Notes under the pieces: model-generated
What the model saw: the letters and a program-made list of their open reading frames with translations, nothing else
Database searches by the model: none
What the model was told of the DNA's origin: nothing
Translations under genes and position numbers: made by a program
In this document: one piece after another, positions 44,988-53,308 of the stretch
How positions within the stretch are numbered: the stretch's first letter is position 1
How the letters are laid out: every line of letters starts with the position of its first letter
From: CAZFUY01 sp964522445
GTDB taxonomy: Bacteria; Pseudomonadota; Gammaproteobacteria; SZUA-229
Assembly (NCBI GenBank): GCA_964522445.1
Contig: CAZFUY010000004.1
Location: 3,157 to 67,156 of the forward strand
Reading direction: 5' to 3'
DNA length: 64,000 bases

Positions 44988-47045
44988 TTAACCCGTAGAT
45001 TCTAACCAGCTATTTACATCTTCTTCCTCTAGCGGTTTACTAAAGAAGTAACCCTGTATTATCCGACCCGACATTTCTTTTATTTTTGAAAGTTCTTCTT
45101 CTGTTTCTACTCCTTCAAAAATATTGTTTATACCTAAGCTATTGCTCATATTAACAATGGCATTGACAATACTTTCAAGCCCCTTGTTTTTATCAATATC
45201 TTTAACAAACACTCTATCAATTTTAATAATATCAATAGGAAGCTGTGTTAAATAACTCATCGACGTATAACCTGTACCAAAATCATCCAGCGCAATTGCA
45301 CAACCCGTTAACTGTAACTCACTCAGAAAAATCTTTGTCTGTTCAAAATCATTAATTAATAATGATTCTGTTATTTCAAATTTCAGCTGTGCCGGATTAA
45401 GACCTGTTTTATCTATTACTTTACGAATATATTTAATTAAATCCAGATTATTACATTGCAATACGGATAGATTCACCGCAACACTTATATGAGAATATTC
45501 CAGTGACTGAATAAATTTAGCTACTTCATAAATAAGCCATTTACCAACTGAATAAATTAGCCCTGTTTCTTCCAGCAAAGGCACAAACTGAACTGGAGAC
45601 ACCTGACCCAACTCTGAATTATTCCATCGTAACAACGCCTCAAAACCAACAGTTTTCCCTGTCTCACAATCAACCTGAGGCTGGTAGACAATATAAAATT
45701 CACGGTTATCAAGCGCCGTATGTAAATGATTTTCCAGAAAAAGCCGATCACGTAACTGGTTTGACATATTTTCATCATAAAAATAAAAACGATTACCACC
45801 GGCTTTTTTCGCATTATACATTGCAGTATCTGCATTCCTTATCAGATCAACGGGATCAGTGGCATCAAACGGATAAAGACTGATGCCAATGCTACAGCCT
45901 ATATGTATTTGGTGAGACTTAATTTCAAATGTTTCCGATAGCAGTAAAATAATTTTCTTGGCAATCTTGATGATTTTCTTGCTATCGAACACCTGCTCTA
46001 TTACAACAACAAATTCATCGCCTCCATTACGAGCAACTGTATCTTCCCTTCTCAGTCCACGAAGCAACCTGATAGATACCTCCTGTAATAACAGATCGCC
46101 AATAGAATGACCCAGGCTATCATTTATATTTTTAAACCGATCAAGATCCAGAAATAAAACAGCTACTTGCATACCTGTACGACCACAGGCAATAGCGGCA
46201 TGCTGAATACGATCCAGCAATAAGCTTTTATTGGGTAAATCAGTTAGTTCATCATGCCAGGCAATGTGCTGTAAATTTTCTTCTGCTAATTCTCTTTCGG
46301 AAATTTCCTTTTTAAGGCTTGCGTTAATTAATGTTAACTCTTTTGTTCGCTCTTCAACTTTTTCTTTTAATTGATGCCTGTGTTTTTCCAGTTGTTCCTG
46401 AACCTGTGTTCGTTGTTCTATTTCAACATTAAGCTCCTGGATAAGATTTTTATTTTCAAACTGAAACTGAATTTCCTGCTTCCTGGCTTTATTGATACCT
46501 GCCGCCGTATAAACAATAAAACCTGCAAATACAATTACTGCCATACCGAGATACTGGCTATACACTCCCTCTATATTAATCAATGCAAAGAAAACACCTA
46601 TGATCTGAGGAATAATAAATGCCAGAAAAGCCGGAAACCATGTTGATGATGTAAAAATACTTCCTGAGATTAATCCAAAATTAATTAAAAGTATCAGATT
46701 ACGAATATCACTATTGGTTGTTGCATACTGCATAAGGGCAACCCCTCCCCAGCAACACCCCATTAGTAATGTAATCCAGAAATATTTATGTAGCGTTTTT
46801 TCAGTATTACCATGATTCACATGAAGATGAACAGAAGAAAGATAACGTTTTGAAACAAATATACGCAGAATAGAAAGTACAGAAATAGTGATTAATAATG
46901 AAACAATAGAAAGGTTATTTTGTAATGCAATACCTACAAGTACAGCACACAGAACATTTGCCACACCGGCCGCACTGGCACTGCTAAAAAGCAGATAAAC
47001 TTGCTTGTCCAGTATTTCACTGGTGGTAACTTTAAATCCATTCAT
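44988..47045 (-). CDS. Membrane GGDEF-EAL protein
   Basis: 685 residues. About six membrane helices in residues 20-190, a coiled coil about 190-245 (QLEKHRHQLKEKVEERTKEL), GGDEF domain with intact GGDEF at 341-345, and EAL domain with E469 in GFEALLRWNN and DDFGTGYTSM. Both catalytic motifs look complete, so it can in principle make and break cyclic di-GMP; the membrane part would sense an unknown signal. Single gene, convergent with the receiver-kinase. Confidence 0.93.
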   Translation of the reverse strand: MNGFKVTTSEILDKQVYLLFSSASAAGVANVLCAVLVGIALQNNLSIVSLLITISVLSILRIFVSKRYLSSVHLHVNHGNTEKTLHKYFWITLLMGCCWGGVALMQYATTNSDIRNLILLINFGLISGSIFTSSTWFPAFLAFIIPQIIGVFFALINIEGVYSQYLGMAVIVFAGFIVYTAAGINKARKQEIQFQFENKNLIQELNVEIEQRTQVQEQLEKHRHQLKEKVEERTKELTLINASLKKEISERELAEENLQHIAWHDELTDLPNKSLLLDRIQHAAIACGRTGMQVAVLFLDLDRFKNINDSLGHSIGDLLLQEVSIRLLRGLRREDTVARNGGDEFVVVIEQVFDSKKIIKIAKKIILLLSETFEIKSHQIHIGCSIGISLYPFDATDPVDLIRNADTAMYNAKKAGGNRFYFYDENMSNQLRDRLFLENHLHTALDNREFYIVYQPQVDCETGKTVGFEALLRWNNSELGQVSPVQFVPLLEETGLIYSVGKWLIYEVAKFIQSLEYSHISVAVNLSVLQCNNLDLIKYIRKVIDKTGLNPAQLKFEITESLLINDFEQTKIFLSELQLTGCAIALDDFGTGYTSMSYLTQLPIDIIKIDRVFVKDIDKNKGLESIVNAIVNMSNSLGINNIFEGVETEEELSKIKEMSGRIIQGYFFSKPLEEEDVNSWLESTG

Positions 47046-47129
47046 AATGGCTAAAAAGTATAGATCATAAAAACAGTGATAGCTGATAAAACACAGCTTT
47101 TAAAATTAACCTGAATACTCTGAAAACAG

Positions 47130-48038
47130 TCAGGCAAAAAACTCATCCAGCTGTTCTGCGGTCAATAAAAACACACCGCTACCACCATGCTCAAATTCCA
47201 GCCAGTAGAAAGGCACATGAGGAAATTTCTCCTGCAGGGCATAATGTGAATTTCCAACTTCAACAACCAGAATACCGCTATCGGTTAGAAAATCACGCGC
47301 CTGCTGTAGCATAGGAATTACCAGCTCAAGACCATCATCACCCGCAGCCAGCCCCAGCTCGGGCTCATGTAAATATTCATCTGGCAAATCTGCCATATCT
47401 TCTGCATCTACATAAGGTGGATTGCTAACTATAATGTCATATTTACGGGGTGGCACTGCACTGAATAAGTCAGATTCAATAACACTTACTCGATCCTGTA
47501 ATTCATGATCATCCACATTACGCTGCGCAATTTGCAAAGCACCGGGGGAGATATCAACCGCATCCACATCCGCCCAGTCAAAAGCATACGCACAGGCAAT
47601 TGCAATACAGCCACTGCCGGTACATAAGTCCAGAATACTATCGACCTGCTCAGCTTCAACCCAGGGTTCAAATTGCTGCTCAATTAATTCAGCAATGGGA
47701 GACCGTGGCACAAGAACATGATCATCCACATAGAATTTTAATCCTGCAAACCAGGCTTCATGCGTCAGGTAGGCAGCGGGTTTGCGTGATTCAATTCTCT
47801 GCTGTAATAATTGAATAAGCTGAATTTTTTCTTTCTGAGTCAGCCGAGTATCAAAATAATCAGCAGGAAAATCATGCGGCAGATGCAGCGCATATAAACA
47901 CAGGTAAACCGCTTCATCGAGCGCAGAACTCATGCCATGCCCATAAAAAAGCTCCGCTTCATTAAATCGGCTAACAGCCCAACGAATACAGTCTTTTAGT
48001 GTAAAAAGTTGCTCAGCAAGCTGTTCTGGTTTGGCCAT
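47130..48038 (-). CDS. prmB: Ribosomal protein L3 glutamine methyltransferase
   Basis: 302 residues from the ATG at 48038; the ATG at 48053 is an alternative and neither has a clear ribosome binding site. SAM-binding LDLCTGSGCIAIACAYA and the catalytic VSNPPYVDAEDM show an N5-glutamine methyltransferase; the N-terminus (IRWAVSRFNEAELFYGHG) matches PrmB rather than the release-factor enzyme PrmC. It diverges from the copper chaperone gene with 52 bases between starts. Confidence 0.93.
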   Translation of the reverse strand: MAKPEQLAEQLFTLKDCIRWAVSRFNEAELFYGHGMSSALDEAVYLCLYALHLPHDFPADYFDTRLTQKEKIQLIQLLQQRIESRKPAAYLTHEAWFAGLKFYVDDHVLVPRSPIAELIEQQFEPWVEAEQVDSILDLCTGSGCIAIACAYAFDWADVDAVDISPGALQIAQRNVDDHELQDRVSVIESDLFSAVPPRKYDIIVSNPPYVDAEDMADLPDEYLHEPELGLAAGDDGLELVIPMLQQARDFLTDSGILVVEVGNSHYALQEKFPHVPFYWLEFEHGGSGVFLLTAEQLDEFFA

Positions 48039-48090
48039 AGGATTAGATCTCATTTATAATCACAAATTCATTTTAATTGGGAGCAAGCTC

Positions 48091-48570
48091 TTGTCCAGGA
48101 TATTACCCGTTATAAATCTGCTTTTATTATGCCTTTTTTCAGCCAGCGTGTATGCAGACCAGACATTAAGTATTGAAAACGCATGGATACCTGAAGCACC
48201 ACCAGGCACAAGTGTGATGGCAGGTTACATGACTATTAAAAACAACTCTAATAAATCAATTGATATAATTTCCATATCAAGTCCCAGTTTTAAAGCAGTT
48301 GAAATGCATTTATCAAAAGAAGTCGATGGCATTGCTAAAATGTTGCCACAAAAAAAACTGACTATTCCAGCCAGTCAACAACTGATTCTTAAATCTGGAA
48401 GCTATCATCTTATGCTAATAAAACCTGTCTCACGATTAACTGACGGCCAATCTGCAACTCTCAACTTTTCTTTAAGCAATAAAAAAACACTGGATATAAA
48501 AATACCCGTTAAAAGATCCATTCAAAGAACCATGAAATGTGGTGCAGGAAAATGCGGCGGTGGAAGATAA
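48091..48570 (+). CDS. Periplasmic copper chaperone of the PCu(A)C family with a Cys-rich tail
   Basis: 159 residues from a TTG at 48091, preceded by GGGAG at 7 bases; this gives the signal peptide MSRILPVINLLLLCLFSASV (cleaved near VYA). The family copper motif H-x10-M-x21-H-x-M is exact, from EMHLSK to YHLML. It delivers Cu(I) to the CuA site of cytochrome oxidase. The last residues, MKCGAGKCGGGR, add two cysteines in a KCG repeat that ordinary family members lack. It is followed 3 bases later by psd. Operon with psd is likely by spacing. Confidence 0.9.
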   Translation: MSRILPVINLLLLCLFSASVYADQTLSIENAWIPEAPPGTSVMAGYMTIKNNSNKSIDIISISSPSFKAVEMHLSKEVDGIAKMLPQKKLTIPASQQLILKSGSYHLMLIKPVSRLTDGQSATLNFSLSNKKTLDIKIPVKRSIQRTMKCGAGKCGGGR

Positions 48571-48573
48571 AAA

Positions 48574-49455
48574 ATGAACTCCAGCCTGTCTGATTACTTA
48601 AAATCTCTGCCTTTTTATTTTATCCCACATCATTTTATATCATGGCTAATTTTTCATTTAGCACGAGTTGAGTGGACACCGATAAAAAACCTGTCTCTCA
48701 AAATTTACCTTTCTTTACATCAGGTTAATATGCAGGAAGCTGAACAGACCGATCCCTTTGCATATAAAAATCTTAATGCATTTTTTACCCGCTCACTTAA
48801 AGCGGGAGCAAGACCTTTTGCAGAAGGCGAAAACACATTATTGAGCCCGGTTGATGGCGCGGTGAGTCAGGCACAGGCAATAAAAAATGGCCGTATTTTT
48901 CAGGCCAAAGGTAAAGACTACAGTTTATTAGAACTGGTTGGCGGCATTAACGAACTGGCACAGCCTTTTGAAAAAGGAAAATTCGCTACTATTTATTTAT
49001 CACCCAGAGATTATCATCGCATCCACATGCCATTAGCAGGCAAACTAACAGACATGGTTTACGTTCCAGGCAGATTATTTAGTGTTGCGCCACATACTGC
49101 AAAAGTGATTCCCCGTTTATTTGCACGCAATGAACGTCTGGTATGTAAATTCGATACAGATGCAGGATCAATGATTATGGTATTAGTCGGTGCAATTAAT
49201 GTTTCAGCCATTGATACCGTGTGGGCAGGCTCGGTAACACCACCCAGTAAAAACAGAATTATTCACACGCAATATAATAAAGGTGAAGGTGAAGTTGAAC
49301 TGGATAAAGGCGCTGAAATGGGGCGATTTAATTTAGGTTCAACGGTGATCATGTTACTGGGTGAAAATGTGGAATTAGATAATGCTATTCAACCGGGGAA
49401 TATTACTCGGCTTGGGCAGGCTTTGGGAAGTTTTAAAGCATTAGCCCACAAATGA
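48574..49455 (+). CDS. psd: Phosphatidylserine decarboxylase
   Basis: 293 residues. It makes phosphatidylethanolamine at the inner membrane. The proenzyme self-cleaves in LGSTVIML, where S256 becomes the pyruvoyl group. Other motifs: NAFFTRSLKAGARPF, SPVDGAVSQ, and LSPRDYHRIHMPLAG with the catalytic His. ATG follows the copper chaperone stop by 3 bases; a terminator follows at 49483. Confidence 0.97.
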   Translation: MNSSLSDYLKSLPFYFIPHHFISWLIFHLARVEWTPIKNLSLKIYLSLHQVNMQEAEQTDPFAYKNLNAFFTRSLKAGARPFAEGENTLLSPVDGAVSQAQAIKNGRIFQAKGKDYSLLELVGGINELAQPFEKGKFATIYLSPRDYHRIHMPLAGKLTDMVYVPGRLFSVAPHTAKVIPRLFARNERLVCKFDTDAGSMIMVLVGAINVSAIDTVWAGSVTPPSKNRIIHTQYNKGEGEVELDKGAEMGRFNLGSTVIMLLGENVELDNAIQPGNITRLGQALGSFKALAHK

Positions 49456-49482
49456 ACAAAAATAGACGCAAGATTTATTTTT

Positions 49483-49505
49483 TGCCCCCCTCATGGGGGC
49501 ATTTT
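49483..49505 (+). terminator. Rho-independent terminator after psd
   Basis: TGCCCCCCTCATGGGGGCA then ATTTTCTATT. It lies 28 bases past the psd stop and inside the longest reading frame of the next ORF, which therefore must start later (49527). Confidence 0.85.
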
Positions 49506-49526
49506 CTATTAAGCAAAAAAGATCAT

Positions 49527-50048
49527 ATGAAAAACATCTCTAATTTTATAATATTATGTCTAGTAAGTTTTAATGCTTATGCCACACAAGCAGAATCGAT
49601 TAGAGTAAATAATGAAATAAAAGACGAACACAGAGGCGCAGGAATTTCTATAGTCTTCAAACAATGGAATAGAAATTCACTCCCTGTCACATATGGAGGG
49701 CTAAGCATAAACACATTAAAATCTAATTTTCCTCTAGAAAAAGAAAATAGAAATCAAATTTACCCCGTCTATGTTTTTATGGGCATTACATTAAACTACC
49801 CTATTTCACCATTCTTAGAGCTTGGGATGGATCTTGGTGACGCATTAGAAGATAAAATATTTGAAGGAGACTTCTTAGAAGTCGATATTTATTATTCTTA
49901 TGGATTAACAATTACATATAAAAAAGCATTTGACCTCTCACTTTATCATAAGACTTATGATTTATACTTTAGTGAATTTGCAGACACTAGAATACAAAAC
50001 GCTAATATTGATATCACAGGCATAAGCATCTCATTTTACCTAAAATAA
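49527..50048 (+). CDS. Hypothetical exported, outer-membrane-like protein
   Basis: 173 residues from the ATG at 49527. Signal peptide MKNISNFIILCLVSFNAYA. The rest alternates polar and hydrophobic residues (ISIVFKQWN, YPVYVFMGITLNYP, VDIYYSYGLTITYKK, DITGISISFYLK), with a C-terminal aromatic, suggesting a small eight-strand-type barrel. No family recognised. It is noticeably more AT-rich than psd and the genes after it, has its own upstream terminator, and is followed by nearly 400 bases of degraded repeats, all consistent with later acquisition. Confidence 0.6.
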   Translation: MKNISNFIILCLVSFNAYATQAESIRVNNEIKDEHRGAGISIVFKQWNRNSLPVTYGGLSINTLKSNFPLEKENRNQIYPVYVFMGITLNYPISPFLELGMDLGDALEDKIFEGDFLEVDIYYSYGLTITYKKAFDLSLYHKTYDLYFSEFADTRIQNANIDITGISISFYLK

Positions 50049-50444
50049 AAACACATAACTCAACGACTATGAACTGAAAGTCCATAGCTTGCTTTAATAA
50101 CGATTGAGAATTGTTCTGCTAGTGTCAAAAAAATCTTAAATCCTGAGACACTGTATATTATGTCATCCCTCGGCTGCGCTTGGGATGACATAAAAACACT
50201 AAAGTCTTGCATTAAAAATGCATAATTTTAACTAGCGCCCTGGGACAATAAAAATATCGAAAGGGTCGGTGACAATGCCAGTAAGTTAAGAAAAACTCAT
50301 ATCATTGTAGGGTGCGCCGTGCGCACAGCGCACCCTACTTATGACAAAAACGTTTAACTTACTAACATTAACTCCAGGCCCATCATAATTCCTGCTTTTA
50401 TTTACGTGCATTCGCGCTCATTTTCGAACTAATTCTTTTGACTC
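50049..50444. repeat. Gene-free region made of several degraded palindromic repeats
   Basis: No convincing gene. Contents: hairpin 50160-50191 (ATGTCATCCC ... GGGATGACAT, related to the GTCATCCCGAGCG family); 50219-50253, shared with 59343-59376 (TGCATAATTTTAACTAGC...); hairpin 50307-50338 (GTAGGGTGCGC ... GCGCACCCTAC) flanked by AGTAAGTTAA and its complement TTAACTTACT; and 50393-50444, a decayed arm of the AACGCAAA element. It separates the orphan outer-membrane gene from epmA. Confidence 0.75.
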
Positions 50445-51431
50445 TCAAACCCTGTCAAAAGAAAAACCAATAACCTCTTCGATAAGATCTTTACCCAATA
50501 AAACCATTAACAGTCGATCCAGACCAATCGCAACACCTGAACATTCTGGTAAACCAGCTTCAAGTGCGGCTAATAATTTTTCATCAACAGGCATCACTGG
50601 CAAATTTAATTCAACTCGTTTTTTATTTTCATTTTCAAAACGCCTGCGCTGTTCTTTGGCATCTGTTAATTCATAAAAACCATTTGCCAGTTCCAGTTCT
50701 CCCAAAAAAACTTCAAAGCGATTTGCCACTCGCGAATCAGTTTCACTTATTTTTGCTAATGCAGCCTGCGATGCAGGGTAATCATAAAGAAATGTAAAAC
50801 TTTGTTTTGGGAATGCAGGTGCTATGGCCTGGGTCATTAACCAGTCTAACCACATATCCTTATCCTGTTCACTCATGCCTACGGGGATATCGATATTATA
50901 TTGTTCTGTGATTAGTTTTAGTTCATCAATATTGATATCTAATGGATCAATACCTAACACGTCTAAAAACGCCTGCTGATAAGAAATACGTTTAATCGGC
51001 AGTATATTTATTCTGCTGTGAAAAATTTTAGTTACTTGCTGTAAGAAACTTTCTATCTCATCCATAAGTTGATGATGATTAAATCCGAGTCGATACCATT
51101 CCAGCATTGTGAATTCAGGATTGTGATTTTTCCCCTGCTCATCATCTCGAAACACTTTACAAATTTGGTAAATATCACCACTGCCAGATGCCAGTAAACG
51201 TTTCATAAAAAATTCTGGTGATGTATGGAGGTAATACTTCTGATTTAAAAATTCAGTTGAAAAACTTTGTAGATGTGGATCAGTAATTGCCGCACTGGAT
51301 AGCACCGGCGTTTCTACTTCCAGCACATTCTGTTCTGCAAAAAAAGCCCGGATGCTTTGCAGCATACAGGCTCTTATTTTAATAAGATCTAGCGAAGCTG
51401 ATGGGCTTCTAGTCTTTGACTCTTGAGACAT
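50445..51431 (-). CDS. epmA: EF-P lysine aminoacylase EpmA (PoxA/GenX)
   Basis: 328 residues from the ATG at 51431 (a TTG seven codons earlier is possible). A stand-alone class II lysyl-tRNA synthetase catalytic domain without the anticodon-binding domain: VETPVLSSAAITDPHL, HTSPEFFMKRLLASGSGDIYQ split across motif 2, FRDDEQGKNHNPEFTMLEWY, and motif 3 GVAIGLDRLLMVLLG. It attaches beta-lysine to K34 of EF-P. The start lies 23 bases inside the end of efp, so the two overlap and are probably coupled. Confidence 0.95.
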   Translation of the reverse strand: MSQESKTRSPSASLDLIKIRACMLQSIRAFFAEQNVLEVETPVLSSAAITDPHLQSFSTEFLNQKYYLHTSPEFFMKRLLASGSGDIYQICKVFRDDEQGKNHNPEFTMLEWYRLGFNHHQLMDEIESFLQQVTKIFHSRINILPIKRISYQQAFLDVLGIDPLDINIDELKLITEQYNIDIPVGMSEQDKDMWLDWLMTQAIAPAFPKQSFTFLYDYPASQAALAKISETDSRVANRFEVFLGELELANGFYELTDAKEQRRRFENENKKRVELNLPVMPVDEKLLAALEAGLPECSGVAIGLDRLLMVLLGKDLIEEVIGFSFDRV

Positions 51432-51978
51432 ATTCACTGGTACGTGTATCAATTTTTAGCATTTCACCTTCTTCAATGAATAACGGCACTTTAACAACAG
51501 CGCCACTTTCCAGTGTTGCCGGTTTTGTTGCACCCTGTGCGGTATCACCTTTAAGGCCTGGGTCAGTTTGTGCTACCTGTAGCTCTACAAAATTAGGCAG
51601 TGTTACCAGTAAAGGAACACCATCCCAGAGCGTAACCATGCATTTTTCCTGTATTTTTAATAAGGGAACAACATCTGCTACAGCACTTTCAGGCGCACTA
51701 ATTTGCTCAAAGGTATTAGGGTCCATAAAATACCAGAATTCACCATCACTGTAGGAAAATTCCATATCCTGATCAACTACATCAGCCGCTTCCACTGACT
51801 CGCCAGATTTAAATGTTTTTTCTAAAACACGACCCGTTTTAAGATTACGTAACTTAACCCGGTTGAAGGCCTGCCCCTTGCCCGGCTTAACTAATTCATT
51901 CTCAGTAATGGAGCATGGGTCGCCATCTAATATTATTTTAAGTCCGCCACGAAATTCATTTGTGCTGTATGATGCCAT
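51409..51978 (-). CDS. efp: Translation elongation factor P
   Basis: 189 residues, three beta-barrel domains. It relieves ribosome stalling at polyproline. The modified residue is K34 in VKPGKGQAFNRV, the loop used for beta-lysylation by EpmA/EpmB. The signature for domain III, PLFIEEGEMLKIDTRTSEYV, is complete. It overlaps epmA at its end and diverges from epmB, so the whole modification set is together. Confidence 0.97.
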   Translation of the reverse strand: MASYSTNEFRGGLKIILDGDPCSITENELVKPGKGQAFNRVKLRNLKTGRVLEKTFKSGESVEAADVVDQDMEFSYSDGEFWYFMDPNTFEQISAPESAVADVVPLLKIQEKCMVTLWDGVPLLVTLPNFVELQVAQTDPGLKGDTAQGATKPATLESGAVVKVPLFIEEGEMLKIDTRTSEYVSRVKD

Positions 51979-52063
51979 CTGTTTAATCCAGTTAATTAAT
52001 TTTGGGTAGCACTGCTAGTTTAAATAGAGATACCCTTGTTCATCGGTAGCCAGGAGCCGCAGA

Positions 52064-52083
52064 GGGGTGAGCTGAATAGTTAC
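52064..52083. repeat. Single arm of the 24866-24985 palindrome
   Basis: GGGGTGAGCTGAATAGTTAC is identical over 20 bases to the right outer arm at 24966-24985. The bases before it do not form the other arm, so this is a degraded or half copy, sitting in the efp-epmB divergent region. Confidence 0.85.
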
Positions 52084-52121
52084 CTAAAAATCAGCGCATA
52101 TCATACCCGCTTAGTGAATAA

Positions 52122-53138
52122 ATGCCAAAATCAGCACCCAATAACATCCTTCAGGTAAAATCATCCTGGCAACAACAACTGGCTCATGCCATTACAGACC
52201 CACTTGAATTATTAGAAATCCTGGGTATTGATACCAGACATTTCCCCCAATGTGAAAAGGCCTGTGATTCTTTCCCGTTAAAAGTTCCACTCTGTTACAT
52301 CGATAAAATAAAACGGGGTGATATCAATGACCCCCTGCTAATGCAGATTATGGCAAGTGATAAAGAACTTGTTTCATTTAACAACTACTCAACTGATCCT
52401 GTGGGCGATTTACAGTCCATGCCTGTGCCAGGGCTATTACATAAGTACAAAGGCAGGGTGCTGCTTATCACCACCGGAGCATGCGCTATACATTGCCGTT
52501 ATTGCTTTCGTCGGCATTTCCCTTATAGCGATAACCACTCATCTCAAAATCACTGGCAGGCAGCTCTGGATTACATACAGCAACACCAGGATATTGATGA
52601 GGTCATTCTCAGCGGCGGCGATCCACTGGTGCTATCAGACAGCAAGCTATCTGCATTGATACACGAACTGGAACATATCGATCACTTAAAACGTCTACGC
52701 ATACACACTCGCCTGCCCGTTGTTTTGCCATCTCGCATCACTGATGACTTAATAACGCTTTTACAATCTAGCCGTCTACACATTTGTATTGTTATCCACG
52801 CAAATCATGCACAGGAAATAACAACACATGAACAACAGGCATTAAAACGTTTAAGCAGAGTTTCAATATTATTAAACCAGAGCGTATTGCTCAAAGGCAT
52901 CAATGATTCGCAGCACGCCCAGAAGCAACTCAGTGAACAACTTTATGTCTCTGGGGTCATACCTTATTATTTACACCTGCTTGACCCCGTACAGGGTGCA
53001 GCTCATTTTGATATCACTGAACAGCAGGCAATAGAGCTTATAGAGCAACTAAGAAGCCATTTACCCGGTTATCTGATACCCAGACTTGTACGTGAAACAG
53101 CAGGTAAAAACAGCAAAACGCCCATATTTGGACTATAA
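52122..53138 (+). CDS. epmB: EF-P beta-lysylation protein EpmB (lysine 2,3-aminomutase family)
   Basis: 338 residues, radical SAM plus PLP. The [4Fe-4S] motif is C121-x3-C125-x2-C128 (ACAIHCRYCFRRHFPY). SGGDPLVLSD and HTRLPVVLPSRI are family-typical. It converts (S)-alpha-lysine to (R)-beta-lysine for EpmA. It is short compared with catabolic lysine aminomutases, as expected for EpmB. It diverges from efp by 143 bases. Confidence 0.96.
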   Translation: MPKSAPNNILQVKSSWQQQLAHAITDPLELLEILGIDTRHFPQCEKACDSFPLKVPLCYIDKIKRGDINDPLLMQIMASDKELVSFNNYSTDPVGDLQSMPVPGLLHKYKGRVLLITTGACAIHCRYCFRRHFPYSDNHSSQNHWQAALDYIQQHQDIDEVILSGGDPLVLSDSKLSALIHELEHIDHLKRLRIHTRLPVVLPSRITDDLITLLQSSRLHICIVIHANHAQEITTHEQQALKRLSRVSILLNQSVLLKGINDSQHAQKQLSEQLYVSGVIPYYLHLLDPVQGAAHFDITEQQAIELIEQLRSHLPGYLIPRLVRETAGKNSKTPIFGL

Positions 53139-53308
53139 ATCAGTAAATAATCCATGTAATAGCTTAAAAACATATGGCATGTTACTGTTTTTATTAAAAA
53201 TCTTAAGGTTTACAGGAAAATAAGATAGACTTGGTTAATTACAGGTAAGTTAAATATAACGCAATATAATGTAAGAGTATCAGCCCCTCACAGTTGGCAA
53301 CAAGGGTT

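Noticed and set aside
49452..49526. Upstream ATG extension of the orphan outer-membrane gene
   Set aside because: The extension crosses the psd terminator hairpin and precedes a proper signal peptide at 49527.
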